A DNA stretch of 64,000 nucleotides from Flavonifractor sp. AGMB03687 (GTDB lineage: Bacteria > Bacillota > Clostridia > Oscillospirales > Oscillospiraceae): NCBI RefSeq assembly GCF_017811815.1, contig NZ_JADKZI010000010.1:21291-85290 (forward strand), in the 5' to 3' direction. Below, piece by piece: positions 8,234 to 15,508 of the stretch. A program made the translations under genes and the position numbers. Every line of letters starts with the position of its first letter. Position 1 is the first letter of the stretch. The notes below the pieces were generated by a model. The model was not told the origin of the DNA, did no database searches, and saw only the letters and a program-made list of their open reading frames with translations.

Positions 8234-8775
8234 TGCTTGTTTTCGCCGGCCTTCAAGTCTGGGAAAAATTGCTCCAGCACATCCAGGCTGTCCTTGGAGG
8301 TATATCCCCACAGCACGGAACTGAGGGCTTCGATGGCCTCCCGCCGCTTACGGTAATAGGTGCGGAAGGAAATATCCCGGATATGAGGACGCAGGTTCTC
8401 GATGATCTCCTCCACATTTTTCAGCTGCTGGGGGGAGAGGAAAGAGTAGTACAGAAGCCAGTAGTATGCTTCACCGTTCTTGTGCTTGGTGCGGAGCAGA
8501 TCGACTGCCGAATCCAGCAATTTCAGCATTTTGTGGCTGCGCTCAATGCACTTGGCGTGATGCTCAATATCGCTGCCCGCCAGATCGGCGCCGGCCAGGT
8601 AGACAGAATCCAGAAAATCCTCGATGGAAGTGCCATACTCGATCTCAAATTTTGTCCGGACATGCTGAACAGACAGCTCCAGGCTCCAAACCACATCACG
8701 GTATTTTTTCAGCAGCTTCCAGGTGTCGTGGTACAGCGGGTTTTCAGCAACATTCTTTTCGTCAAATTTCTTCAT
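8224..8775 (-). CDS. ICE protein of unknown function, possible sigma-like HTH
   Basis: 183 residues, largely helical and charged, with no membrane segment. The stretch ISFRTYYRKRREAIEALSSVLWGY is faintly like the helix-turn-helix of phage ArpU/sigma-70 region-4 activators, so a regulator of the transfer genes is possible; this is weak. The start is well supported by AAGGAGG 7 nt upstream of ATG 8775. It lies 12 nt after the winged-helix gene, so the two are cotranscribed. Its stop codon lies inside the phased GCCAATT repeats. Confidence 0.65.
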   Translation of the reverse strand: MKKFDEKNVAENPLYHDTWKLLKKYRDVVWSLELSVQHVRTKFEIEYGTSIEDFLDSVYLAGADLAGSDIEHHAKCIERSHKMLKLLDSAVDLLRTKHKNGEAYYWLLYYSFLSPQQLKNVEEIIENLRPHIRDISFRTYYRKRREAIEALSSVLWGYTSKDSLDVLEQFFPDLKAGENKQGK

Positions 8776-8787
8776 GGTTATGCCTCC

Positions 8788-9927
8788 TTAATCGTTTTCA
8801 ACAATGGGGTTGAGAGTAAGTTCAAAACTTGCGACCTGCTTGTTGCCGCACAACACAGCCAAGCCTAAGCGCAGCACCGTTTGATCGCGCGCGCGGGGTA
8901 GTAATACTTCCCGGCAGTCGCCCGATAAAGGATATAACTTGTAGTGAGAGAGGGAGCATCCAAAGCACGAAATCCCTTGTGCCATCAGGATTTGCGCCAT
9001 TTTCTGCAGGATGATTTCAATGTGAGTTTTTGAAACGCTGGAGAGTTCGTCTGAAACGATGACCTCATGCTCCATGGTGGGCTCTTCCTGGTCAACACAG
9101 CCCTCCGCAGGAAGCTCCAGACGGATATTGAGTGTCATAGCGACCTCCTCTTTGTCCACCATCACATCAGATATTTCAAACATGGTGGACAAGTAGTTTT
9201 TAAGATAGATTACACTGCCGTGGCGGCCGGGGAAGGACATGAGGGAAATATAGTCCAAGGAGGACAGCTTTTTAAGAATACGGCCAACAGTGGCCCGAGA
9301 AAGGCCCCAGCGAGCGGAAAGTTCCGTATAGGTGACCAAAGGGTTGCCGGTGCCATTGCGAAAATAGGCTACAGGCCCAAGCGCCGACCCCTGCACTTGA
9401 CTGTCGTTGTAGATGGCTGAGACCCATAGATCCAGCACGATGTCCATTTCAGAACAGCGGTCAGAGCTGATTAAATCAGTAACGATGGATACCGGTAAAA
9501 AGAAAAAGCCGGTGTCCTTTTGACAGGGAGCGTTATACTCCAGAACCGTGTTGTGTCGGGACCAGTTCCGGATTTTATAGCGGATCACATTCCCTCGCCC
9601 CAGAGAGGAGAAGTCAATGAGATGACGCTGCTGAAGCTCTCCCAGGATGGAAAGCGCCTGACACTGAAAACGAGTCCGAAACCATTGAGAAAGCTCTTTG
9701 AGCGTACAGACCCATTCGCCGGGGTAGACGGTGTAGCTGATGCCATCAATTCGCCGGTATGAGGTGCGGAAGTTTGCAAAGCTGCAAAGCACGGTATAAT
9801 AAAAAAGGCCGGAGCCGCCGCTTGCGCGAATGCTCCGGTCATCTATCAGACGATGGATAAACTGTCGGTAAATCCGACAACGTGGATAGTCCACCACCTG
9901 TTTAATTTGTAATTGATAGGCTGGCAT
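8788..9927 (-). CDS. ICE winged-helix protein (replication/regulation type)
   Basis: A 379-residue protein at the head of the visible ICE operon. The first 150 residues (YPRCRIYRQFIHRLIDD...ANFRTSYRRIDGISY) contain a DNA-binding fold like those of plasmid or phage replication initiators. A second winged helix near residues 190-250 (TYTELSARWGLSRATVGRILKKLSSLDYISL) is MarR/GntR-like. The C-terminal 120 residues have no recognised domain. Relatives in clostridial ICEs are usually labelled MarR-family regulators. The start at 9927 is supported by GGAG 7 nt upstream; a longer frame to 9996 has no such site. As the gene nearest the element end it could bind the repeats there, which is inference. 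Confidence 0.7.
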   Translation of the reverse strand: MPAYQLQIKQVVDYPRCRIYRQFIHRLIDDRSIRASGGSGLFYYTVLCSFANFRTSYRRIDGISYTVYPGEWVCTLKELSQWFRTRFQCQALSILGELQQRHLIDFSSLGRGNVIRYKIRNWSRHNTVLEYNAPCQKDTGFFFLPVSIVTDLISSDRCSEMDIVLDLWVSAIYNDSQVQGSALGPVAYFRNGTGNPLVTYTELSARWGLSRATVGRILKKLSSLDYISLMSFPGRHGSVIYLKNYLSTMFEISDVMVDKEEVAMTLNIRLELPAEGCVDQEEPTMEHEVIVSDELSSVSKTHIEIILQKMAQILMAQGISCFGCSLSHYKLYPLSGDCREVLLPRARDQTVLRLGLAVLCGNKQVASFELTLNPIVEND

Positions 9928-9988
9928 AAGAATCTCCTTTTTATATATAAGGTATGAAATTGGATTGCACTGCGAAAAAATCGTTGAC

Positions 9989-10017
9989 TTGAACATCTCT
10001 GGGGCTTATGCTATACT
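9989..10017 (+). promoter_or_regulatory. Outward promoter at ICE end, TTGAAC-17-TATACT
   Basis: The -35 TTGAAC (9989-9994) and -10 TATACT (10012-10017) are separated by exactly 17 nt. It points out of the element towards the metG fragment and could drive its transcription after integration. Confidence 0.65.
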
Positions 10018-10104
10018 TGTTTCTGTATGAATCTGCTTGCTGATGCTGGCAGTATCCATGCAGGCTTTACTCTTCCTGGGGCTGTTGCCTTTCAAAGCAA
10101 TGTA

Positions 10105-10153
10105 GCCATTCATTGTGCCAATTTTAAGCCATCTTCGAGCCAATTCTGAGCCA
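10105..10153. repeat. Five GCCA boxes at 11-bp spacing near ICE terminus
   Basis: GCCA occurs at 10105, 10117, 10128, 10139 and 10150, with spacings of 12, 11, 11 and 11 bp. The boxes at 10117 and 10139 extend to GCCAATT. This one-turn phasing suggests several copies of a protein bound on one DNA face. Tn916 integrase is known to bind 11-bp direct repeats near element ends, so arm-type integrase sites are the leading guess. Confidence 0.65.
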
Positions 10154-10155
10154 CT

Positions 10156-10187
10156 ACAACTTTTTACAACTTTCCCACAACTTTTGC
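10156..10187. repeat. Three ACAACTTT direct repeats next to the GCCA array
   Basis: ACAACTTT starts at 10156, 10166 and 10177, spacings of 10 and 11 bp, directly after the GCCA array. It is iteron-like and forms the last non-chromosomal feature before the metG fragment. Integrase/excisionase binding or an origin function are both possible. Confidence 0.6.
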
Positions 10188-10217
10188 TCAAAACCAAACG
10201 GCGCAGGAAGGCATGAA

Positions 10218-10787
10218 ATGGAATCAAAGCTGTATGAAGAATGTCATGAAGGTGGCGGTTTTATGGCACAACAGGCTATGTTGAAACAAGATGAAACGGT
10301 CAGAACTCAAATCCCCACCATGAAGCCCCTGGAGAAGGTGGACGCCCCCAAGGCCGCCGCTCCCGTTGCTGCTGCCACCGTGGACGTGCCCGGCGCCGAG
10401 GCCGGCCCCATCGACTTCTCCAAGGTGGAGATCGAGCCCCTGTTCAAGGATGAGGTGGACTTTGACACCTTCTCCAAGTCCGATTTCCGGGCTGTTAAGG
10501 TGAAGGAGTGCACCGCGGTGCCTAAGAGCAAGAAGCTGCTGAAGTTCGTCCTGGATGACGGCACCGGCACCGACCGCGTGATCCTCAGCGGCATTCACGA
10601 CACCTACGAGCCCGAGGAGCTGGTGGGCAAGACCCTGATCGCCATCACCAACCTGCCCGCCCGCAAGATGATGGGCATCGACTCCTGCGGCATGATCATC
10701 TCCGCCATCCACTATGAGGAGGGCCAGGAGAAGCTGCACTGCCTGATGGTGGATGACCACATCCCTGCTGGCGCCAAGCTGTATTGA
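10218..10787 (+). CDS. metG: Truncated metG: C-terminal tRNA-binding domain of methionyl-tRNA synthetase
   Basis: A 189-residue reading frame. From about residue 70 it matches the C-terminal OB-fold tRNA-binding (EMAP II/Trbp111-like) domain of methionyl-tRNA synthetase: FKDEVDFDTFSKSDFRAVKV, then ILSGIHDTYEPEELVGKT, LPARKMMGIDSCGM and the ending IPAGAKLY. The catalytic and anticodon domains, about 500 residues, are missing. The first about 30 residues are AT-richer and ICE-derived, and host-like codon use begins near 10,310. AGGAAGG precedes ATG 10218; ATG 10263 is an alternative. The fragment has a promoter from the element and its own terminator, so it may be made as a separate protein, as free-standing Trbp111/CsaA proteins are. 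The rest of metG should lie beyond the other ICE end; an assembly join is the other explanation. Confidence 0.8.
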   Translation: MESKLYEECHEGGGFMAQQAMLKQDETVRTQIPTMKPLEKVDAPKAAAPVAAATVDVPGAEAGPIDFSKVEIEPLFKDEVDFDTFSKSDFRAVKVKECTAVPKSKKLLKFVLDDGTGTDRVILSGIHDTYEPEELVGKTLIAITNLPARKMMGIDSCGMIISAIHYEEGQEKLHCLMVDDHIPAGAKLY

Positions 10788-10804
10788 TCGCTTTGAATCC
10801 AGTG

Positions 10805-10843
10805 AAAAAGCGGACCTGCCAATCGGCAGGTCCGCTTTTTTGT
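10805..10843. terminator. Bidirectional terminator between metG fragment and ilvD
   Basis: AAAAAGCGGACCTGCC (10805-10820) pairs with GGCAGGTCCGCTTTTT (from 10825), giving A and T tracts on both sides. It serves the plus-strand metG fragment and the minus-strand ilvD. Confidence 0.9.
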
Positions 10844-10851
10844 TGTTTGAT

Positions 10852-12513
10852 TTACTCCAGCACAGCACCGCGAGAGGCAGAGGTGACCAGTTTGGCGTAA
10901 CGGGCCAGGTAGCCAGTCTTGACCTTGGGTTCCGGGCACACCCACTTGGCCTTGCGCTCGGCCAGGGTAGCCTCGTCCACCTGGACCTCGATTTTGCAGG
11001 CGGGGATATCGATGGAGATGATGTCGCCCTCCTCCACGAAGGCGATGGGGCCGCCCAGAGCAGCCTCGGGGGAGACATGGCCGATAGCGGCACCGCGGGT
11101 GGCGCCGGAGAAACGGCCGTCGGTGATGAGGGCCACGCTCTCGCCCAGGCCCATGCCCACGATGGCGGAGGTGGGATTGAGCATCTCGCGCATGCCGGGG
11201 CCGCCCTTGGGACCCTCGTAGCGGATGACCACCACGTCGCCGGGCACGATCTTGCCGGCGTAGATGGCGGTAATGGCCTCCTCCTCGGAGTCAAAGACAC
11301 GGGCGGGGCCGGTGTGACTCATCATCTCGGGAGCCACGGCGGAGCGCTTAACCACGCAGCCCTCGGGGGCCAGGTTGCCCTTGAGCACGGCAATGCCGCC
11401 GTCGGCGGAGTAGGGATTCTCCACGGGACGGATAATCTCCGGGTTGCGGTTGGTGACACCCGCCAGATTCTCCTCCAGGGTCTTGCCAGTGCAGGTCATG
11501 ACACTGGTGTCCAGCAGGCCCTTCTTGGTGAGTTCCTTCATGACGGCGTACACGCCGCCGGCACCCTCCAGATCCTCCATGTAGGTGTCGCCGGCGGGGG
11601 CCAGGTGGCACAGGTTGGGGGTCTTGGAGGAGATCTCGTTGGACATGTCCAGATCCAGCTCGATGCCGCACTCGTGGGCAATGGCGGGCAGGTGGAGCAT
11701 GGTGTTGGTGGAGCAGCCCAGAGCCATGTCCACGGTCTCGGCGTTGTGGAAGGCGGCGGGGGTCATGATGTCCCGGGGACGGATGTTGTTCTTCACCAGG
11801 TCCATGATCTGCATGCCGGCGTGCTTGGCCAGACGCAGACGGGCGGACCACACGGCGGGGATGGTGCCGTTGCCCCGCAGGCCCATGCCGATGGCCTCGG
11901 TGAGGCAGTTCATGGAGTTGGCGGTGTACATGCCGGAGCAGGAGCCACAGGTGGGGCAGGCGTTGTTCTCGTAGTCCTCCACGCCTTCCTCGTCCAGCTT
12001 GCCCGCCTTGTAGGCGCCTACCGCCTCAAACATGTGGCTCAGGCAGGAGCGGCGGCCGTCGTTGAGCCGACCGGCCAGCATGGGACCGCCGGAGCAGAAG
12101 ATGGTGGGGATGTTGACACGGGCGGCGGCCATCAGCAGGCCGGGCACGTTCTTGTCGCAGTTGGGGATCATGACCAGGCCGTCAAACTGGTGGGCGATGG
12201 CCATGGCCTCGGTGGAGTCGGCGATCAGGTCACGGGTGACCAGAGAGTACTTCATGCCGATGTGGCCCATGGCAATGCCGTCGCATACGGCGATGGCGGG
12301 GAACTCCACCGGGGTGCCGCCGGCAGCCCGGACACCGGCCTTGACGGCCTCGGCGATCTTGTCCAGATTCATGTGGCCGGGGACAATCTCATTGTAGGAG
12401 CACACCACGCCGATGAGGGGACGCTCCAGCTCCTCCTTGGTGTAGCCCAGAGCGTAGAAAAGAGAGCGGTTGGGGGCGCGTTCCACGCCCTTGGTAACAT
12501 TATCGCTGCGCAT
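10852..12513 (-). CDS. ilvD: Dihydroxy-acid dehydratase
   Basis: A 553-residue Fe-S dehydratase that converts 2,3-dihydroxy-isovalerate and 2,3-dihydroxy-3-methylvalerate to the 2-keto acids, the third common step of valine, leucine and isoleucine synthesis. The cluster cysteines are seen in PNCDKNVPG and [15 protein letters not shown]. The family core motifs GRFSGATRG and [11 protein letters not shown] are present, and length is normal. ATG 12513 is chosen because AGGAGGT lies upstream and the protein then begins [20 protein letters not shown] as in the family. The divergent GntR gene and the direct repeats in the shared promoter region suggest local control separate from the T-box that governs ilvBNC. 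Confidence 0.97.
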   Translation of the reverse strand: MRSDNVTKGVERAPNRSLFYALGYTKEELERPLIGVVCSYNEIVPGHMNLDKIAEAVKAGVRAAGGTPVEFPAIAVCDGIAMGHIGMKYSLVTRDLIADSTEAMAIAHQFDGLVMIPNCDKNVPGLLMAAARVNIPTIFCSGGPMLAGRLNDGRRSCLSHMFEAVGAYKAGKLDEEGVEDYENNACPTCGSCSGMYTANSMNCLTEAIGMGLRGNGTIPAVWSARLRLAKHAGMQIMDLVKNNIRPRDIMTPAAFHNAETVDMALGCSTNTMLHLPAIAHECGIELDLDMSNEISSKTPNLCHLAPAGDTYMEDLEGAGGVYAVMKELTKKGLLDTSVMTCTGKTLEENLAGVTNRNPEIIRPVENPYSADGGIAVLKGNLAPEGCVVKRSAVAPEMMSHTGPARVFDSEEEAITAIYAGKIVPGDVVVIRYEGPKGGPGMREMLNPTSAIVGMGLGESVALITDGRFSGATRGAAIGHVSPEAALGGPIAFVEEGDIISIDIPACKIEVQVDEATLAERKAKWVCPEPKVKTGYLARYAKLVTSASRGAVLE

Positions 12514-12540
12514 GGGAAATGACCTCCTTCTATGTATCAC

Positions 12541-12572
12541 TTGCGTTGTATGATGACGCTTGCATTGTCTGA
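12541..12572. promoter_or_regulatory. Direct-repeat operator candidate between ilvD and gntR
   Basis: TTGCGTTGTATGA (12541-12553) and TTGCATTGTCTGA (12560-12572) match at 11 of 13 positions and start 19 bp apart. They cover the -35 of the gntR promoter and the start region of the ilvD transcript, where a bound repressor would block both. Binding by the adjacent FadR-type protein is inference. Confidence 0.55.
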
Positions 12573-12588
12573 CTATATATTATATGAT
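12560..12588 (+). promoter_or_regulatory. gntR promoter TTGCAT-17-TATGAT
   Basis: The -35 TTGCAT (12560-12565) and -10 TATGAT (12583-12588) have a 17-nt spacer. It overlaps the divergent ilvD promoter. Confidence 0.65.
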
Positions 12589-12605
12589 AGGGATAGAACT
12601 GTCAA
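12577..12605 (-). promoter_or_regulatory. ilvD promoter TTGACA-17-TAATAT
   Basis: On the minus strand a consensus -35 TTGACA (12600-12605) is followed after 17 nt by TAATAT (12577-12582); TATAAT with a 15-nt spacer is the alternative. Confidence 0.7.
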
Positions 12606-12630
12606 GGACTGACCAGAAGGGAAGTAGGGT

Positions 12631-13308
12631 ATGGAAAGGAAAAATCTGGCCCAGCAGACGGCGGAACGGCTGTACAGCCGCATTGTGTTGGAAAAGGGGC
12701 TGACCGCAGGGGAGAAGCTGCCCAACGAGGTGGAGCTGGCCCGGGAGCTGGGGGTGAGCCGGGCCACCCTGCGGGAGGCCATCCGTACATTGACCGCCCA
12801 GGGTGTACTGGAGGTGCGCCGGGGTAAGGGTACCTTTGTGGCCCAGCAGGTGGCGGAGATGGACGACTTCGGCTTCTCCAGCCTGGAGCAGATCCGCGGC
12901 CAGCTGCGGGACCTGTTTGAGCTGCGCTCTATCTTTGAACCCCGGGCGGCGGAGCTGGCCTGCCGGCGGGCCACAGCGGAGGAGCTGGAGGAGATCCTGC
13001 ACCGGGGCATGGAGGTGGAGCGGTGTATCCAGGCCGGGCAGGACCGGACCCAGGCCGACCGGGCCTTCCACGCCGCCATCGTCCGGGGGACCCACAACGA
13101 ATTTCTGGTCCGGCTGCTCCCCCTCATCGACCAGGCAGTGGCATCGGCGCTGACGGCTGGGGAGCACCAGGAGCAGCTGGCGGAGGATACCCGCCGGGAC
13201 CACGCCCTGCTGATGGAGTTTTTCCGCAAGCGGGACGGAGAGGGAGCCGGGTACGCTATGGCCATCCACATGCGCCACAGCATGGACGTCATGGGGCTGG
13301 AGGAGTAG
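12631..13308 (+). CDS. FadR-type GntR transcriptional regulator
   Basis: A 225-residue DNA-binding protein. An N-terminal GntR winged helix (residues 1-70: [41 protein letters not shown]) is followed by an all-helical FCD ligand-binding domain with the expected Asp/His metal ligands ([13 protein letters not shown] and the later MAIHMRHSM). Members of this subfamily sense organic acids. The gene is divergent from ilvD with overlapping promoters and shared direct repeats, so it probably controls ilvD and itself. The effector could be a branched-chain keto acid or hydroxy acid, which is inference. A GGAAG-type site precedes ATG 12631. Confidence 0.85.
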   Translation: MERKNLAQQTAERLYSRIVLEKGLTAGEKLPNEVELARELGVSRATLREAIRTLTAQGVLEVRRGKGTFVAQQVAEMDDFGFSSLEQIRGQLRDLFELRSIFEPRAAELACRRATAEELEEILHRGMEVERCIQAGQDRTQADRAFHAAIVRGTHNEFLVRLLPLIDQAVASALTAGEHQEQLAEDTRRDHALLMEFFRKRDGEGAGYAMAIHMRHSMDVMGLEE

Positions 13309-13396
13309 TTGGCAACCCAAAGTTGCGCGATAGTTGGTGGAGGCAACCGGGATTTTTGCGTATACTGGGCCCATCCAATCCAAAGAAGGTGACGTG

Positions 13397-13750
13397 ATGC
13401 TGTTTGGGACCATTGCGGCTGGAGTGGGCCTGCTGATTTGGTTGGCTGGAATGGGAATTTTTCTGGTTCTGCTGATCCTGGCCATCCGGGCACTGCGGAA
13501 GTATTTGCGCAGCGGGCCGGTGCGGCGGGAGAAGGCAGAAATAAAGCGATCCCTGGGGGAGACCCTCAAGGACCACCGGACCCGCTGCAAAATGACCCAG
13601 GAATTTGTGGCCGAGGCCATCGGCGTAAGCCGTCAGGCGGTGAGCAAGTGGGAGAGCGGCGCAGCTGACCCCAGCACATCCAACCTGCTGGCTCTGGCCA
13701 AGCTGTACGGGGTATCTGCCACAGAACTGCTGTCTGGTACGGAGACGTAA
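13397..13750 (+). CDS. Membrane-anchored XRE-family HTH protein
   Basis: 117 residues with an unusual order. A transmembrane segment lies at about residues 3-30 (TIAAGVGLLIWLAGMGIFLVLLILAI), then a basic linker, then a Cro/CI helix-turn-helix (residues 50-105: TLKDHRTRCKMTQEFVAEAIG, SRQAVSKWESG). It would sit in the membrane with the DNA-binding domain in the cytoplasm. Its partners are unknown. The start at 13397 was preferred over a frame beginning 63 nt earlier because AAGGTGACGTG lies just upstream and the hydrophobic segment follows at once. It is a single gene with its own terminator. Confidence 0.75.
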   Translation: MLFGTIAAGVGLLIWLAGMGIFLVLLILAIRALRKYLRSGPVRREKAEIKRSLGETLKDHRTRCKMTQEFVAEAIGVSRQAVSKWESGAADPSTSNLLALAKLYGVSATELLSGTET

Positions 13751-13756
13751 ATAAGA

Positions 13757-13791
13757 GGGGGCCTGTTCTAAATGGGACAGGCCCCCTTTTT
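13757..13791 (+). terminator. Terminator after the XRE gene
   Basis: GGGGGCCTGT (13757-13766) pairs with ACAGGCCCCC (13777-13786), followed by TTTTT. Confidence 0.9.
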
Positions 13792-13798
13792 GCCGGGA

Positions 13799-13827
13799 TT
13801 GACGGAGGATAAAGGGAACCGTATAAT
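13799..13827 (+). promoter_or_regulatory. Promoter TTGACG-17-TATAAT for the acyltransferase gene
   Basis: The -35 TTGACG (13799-13804) and the consensus -10 TATAAT (13822-13827) are 17 nt apart, 36 nt upstream of the chosen start. Confidence 0.8.
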
Positions 13828-13863
13828 AGCATCATAACAATGTTATGGACAGGGGGGAGAGCA

Positions 13864-14877
13864 GTGGCAGAAGAACACCAGGGCGGCTATAAGCTGCTGA
13901 GCCGGTACCGGAGGGAACTGATGGGGCTGGCCATGCTGGGCGTCATGCTGTTCCACGCCTATGAGCTGGAGCTCACCTCCCTGCCTCTGCGGGCCTTCCG
14001 CCAGATGGGCTTTGCCGGTGTGGACATCTTCTTGCTGCTGTCCGGCATGGGGATCTGCTGCTCCATGTACCGCAGGGAGGGGGAGCCGGTAGGGCAGTAC
14101 TACCTTCGCCGGTGCCGGCGGCTGCTGCCCGCCTTCTGGCTGGTGGTGGGCCTCTACAGTGTGGCACTGGCCCTGGCCGGGCGGATCAGGCCCGATGTGA
14201 TCCTGTGGAACCTGTCCACCCTCTCCTACTGGTGGAACATCCCGGGCGGCTTTAACTGGTATGTTTCCGCCATTGTGGTGCTCTATCTGCTGGCGCCCTT
14301 CTATTACCGCCTGTTCCGGCGGTGTCGCCAGAAGGAACTGCTTACTCTGGCAGTTTATGTAGTGGGCTATGTTCTCTACCGTCAGACCTGGAGTGCCGGT
14401 ATGCTCCATCTGCTGGACTTTTTCCTGCGGGTACCCGATTTTGCCATGGGCTTTCTGCTGGCCTCTTATCTGGAGGAGGGCAGAAAGCTGAACCGGCGGC
14501 ATCTGGTGTTCTGGGCTGGGACGGTGGTCCTGTCTGTGGCGATCGTATGGCTGTGGCGCACCCAGCCGGTGATTGCGCCCCTCTGTCTGGCGGTGACTCT
14601 GGCCCTGGTGCCCGCCTGCCTGGTGCTGGGCAAGCTGCTGGACTGGCTGCCCGGACGGTGGTTCCATCGCTTTTTGCGGACGGTGGGCGGCAGCAGCCTG
14701 GAGATCTATCTGCTCAATGTAATCATCACCCGGGAGTTTGACCTGCTGGCCCCCTGGCTGGACCACGATCCCATCCGCATCACCTATTACCTCATTGCCT
14801 ATCCCATCAACCTGGTGCTGGGGATCTTGCTCCATCGGGGACTGGAACGGTTGAAGAAAGAGCGGACAAACGACTGA
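13864..14877 (+). CDS. Membrane acyltransferase-3 family protein
   Basis: A 337-residue protein with about ten hydrophobic helices. The N-terminal FHAYELE and GFAGVDIFLLLSGMGI followed by YYLRRCRRLLP are hallmarks of the acyltransferase-3 family, which O-acetylates or otherwise acylates sugars and cell-surface polymers from the inner membrane. Its substrate cannot be told here. The GTG at 13864 is chosen because GGGGGGAG lies directly before it; an in-frame ATG at 13840 is the alternative but has no site and is close to the transcription start. It is monocistronic, between its own promoter and terminator. Confidence 0.85.
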   Translation: MAEEHQGGYKLLSRYRRELMGLAMLGVMLFHAYELELTSLPLRAFRQMGFAGVDIFLLLSGMGICCSMYRREGEPVGQYYLRRCRRLLPAFWLVVGLYSVALALAGRIRPDVILWNLSTLSYWWNIPGGFNWYVSAIVVLYLLAPFYYRLFRRCRQKELLTLAVYVVGYVLYRQTWSAGMLHLLDFFLRVPDFAMGFLLASYLEEGRKLNRRHLVFWAGTVVLSVAIVWLWRTQPVIAPLCLAVTLALVPACLVLGKLLDWLPGRWFHRFLRTVGGSSLEIYLLNVIITREFDLLAPWLDHDPIRITYYLIAYPINLVLGILLHRGLERLKKERTND

Positions 14878-14902
14878 TTGTACTAAAATTCCATTATTCC
14901 GA

Positions 14903-14935
14903 GAAAAATGGCCGCCTGATGGCGGCCGTTTTTTG
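14903..14935 (+). terminator. Terminator after the acyltransferase gene
   Basis: GGCCGCC (14910-14916), loop TGAT, GGCGGCC (14921-14927), then GTTTTTTG. Confidence 0.9.
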
Positions 14936-14981
14936 TTGCAGCAGGTCCGTTTTCCTTGGGAGAAAAGAGCGAAAATAAGTT

Positions 14982-15007
14982 TGTAACGATTAGGGCGTAT
15001 GTGCGTC
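14982..15007 (+). promoter_or_regulatory. ECF-type promoter TGTAAC-16-CGTC
   Basis: TGTAAC (14982-14987) and CGTC (15004-15007) with a 16-nt spacer fit the AAC/CGTC pattern of ECF sigma promoters. It lies just upstream of an ECF sigma gene, so autoregulation is likely. Confidence 0.65.
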
Positions 15008-15034
15008 TTATAGGTGGAAAGAGAGGAGATGCGG

Positions 15035-15508
15035 ATGGACTTTGACCAGCTGTATCAGGAACAATTTCCCGTGGTGTACCGCTATCTGACGGCCCTGTGT
15101 GGGAATCAGGCATTGGCGGAAGAATTGACTCAGGAGACCTTTTACCGGGCGATTGAACACGGCGATTCGTTCCGGGGAGAGTGCAGACTGTCGGTGTGGT
15201 TATGCCAGATCGGGAAAAATTGCTGGCGCTCCTATTTGCGCAAAGCCAAACAGAACGCGGATGAGGGCGCGTTGGAAGGGATGGCTGCCCCTCAAGATGT
15301 GGAGGAAGGCCTGCTTACCCAGGACAGCGCCCGGGAGATTCATCAGCGATTGCACGCTTTGCCGGAACCATACCGGGAGGTGTTTTCTCTGAGGGTCTTT
15401 GCGGAATTGCCCTTTGGACAGATTGGGGCGTTGTTCGGAAAGTCGGAAAACTGGGCCAGAGTGACGTATTACCGGGCCAAACAGAAAATTCGGGAGGGAT
15501 TGTTATGA
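15035..15508 (+). CDS. ECF RNA polymerase sigma factor
   Basis: 157 residues with sigma region 2 (DFDQLYQEQFPVVYRYLTALCGN...EELTQETFYRAI) and region 4 (ALPEPYREVFSLRVFAELPFGQIGALFGKSENWARVTYYRAKQKIRE). It would direct RNA polymerase to a small stress regulon. ATG 15035 is used because AGAGGAG lies 7 nt before it; ATG 15029 and GTG 15014 are in frame but too close to, or within, the ribosome binding site. Its stop overlaps the start of the anti-sigma gene by 4 nt (ATGA), the usual translational coupling. Confidence 0.9.
   Translation: MDFDQLYQEQFPVVYRYLTALCGNQALAEELTQETFYRAIEHGDSFRGECRLSVWLCQIGKNCWRSYLRKAKQNADEGALEGMAAPQDVEEGLLTQDSAREIHQRLHALPEPYREVFSLRVFAELPFGQIGALFGKSENWARVTYYRAKQKIREGLL

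Larger units (their letters stand above)
1..10310 (-). mobile_element. Integrative conjugative element, right-hand segment (left end outside window)
   Basis: All genes from the left edge to 9,927 are on the minus strand and encode type IV secretion/conjugation parts (VirB2-, VirB6- and VirB4-like proteins, a cell-wall peptidase) plus accessory genes typical of clostridial ICEs of the Tn1549/CTn type. Base composition is visibly lower in GC than the flanking chromosome, and codon use changes abruptly near 10,310. No integrase, relaxase or coupling protein is in the window, so the element must extend to the left. The right boundary is placed by inference: the phased repeats at 10,105-10,187 look like integrase arm sites, and GC-rich host metG sequence begins at about 10,310-10,330. 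The exact attachment site cannot be fixed without the other end. Confidence 0.85.

Noticed and set aside
10027..10146. A 39-codon plus-strand frame just after the ICE-end promoter
   Set aside because: It has no ribosome binding site and no recognisable sequence; probably chance.
10105..10187. A CRISPR array
   Set aside because: The repeats are only 4-9 bp at 10-12-bp spacing, with no spacer-repeat structure or cas genes; no CRISPR was seen anywhere in the window.
10006..10227. A 73-codon minus-strand frame at the ICE end
   Set aside because: It has no ribosome binding site, and its coding pattern comes from the phased GCCA repeats it crosses.
10753..12522. A 589-codon plus-strand open frame over ilvD
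   Set aside because: It is the antisense shadow of ilvD caused by GC-rich codon bias; its translation is low-complexity Gly/His/Val and has no ribosome binding site.
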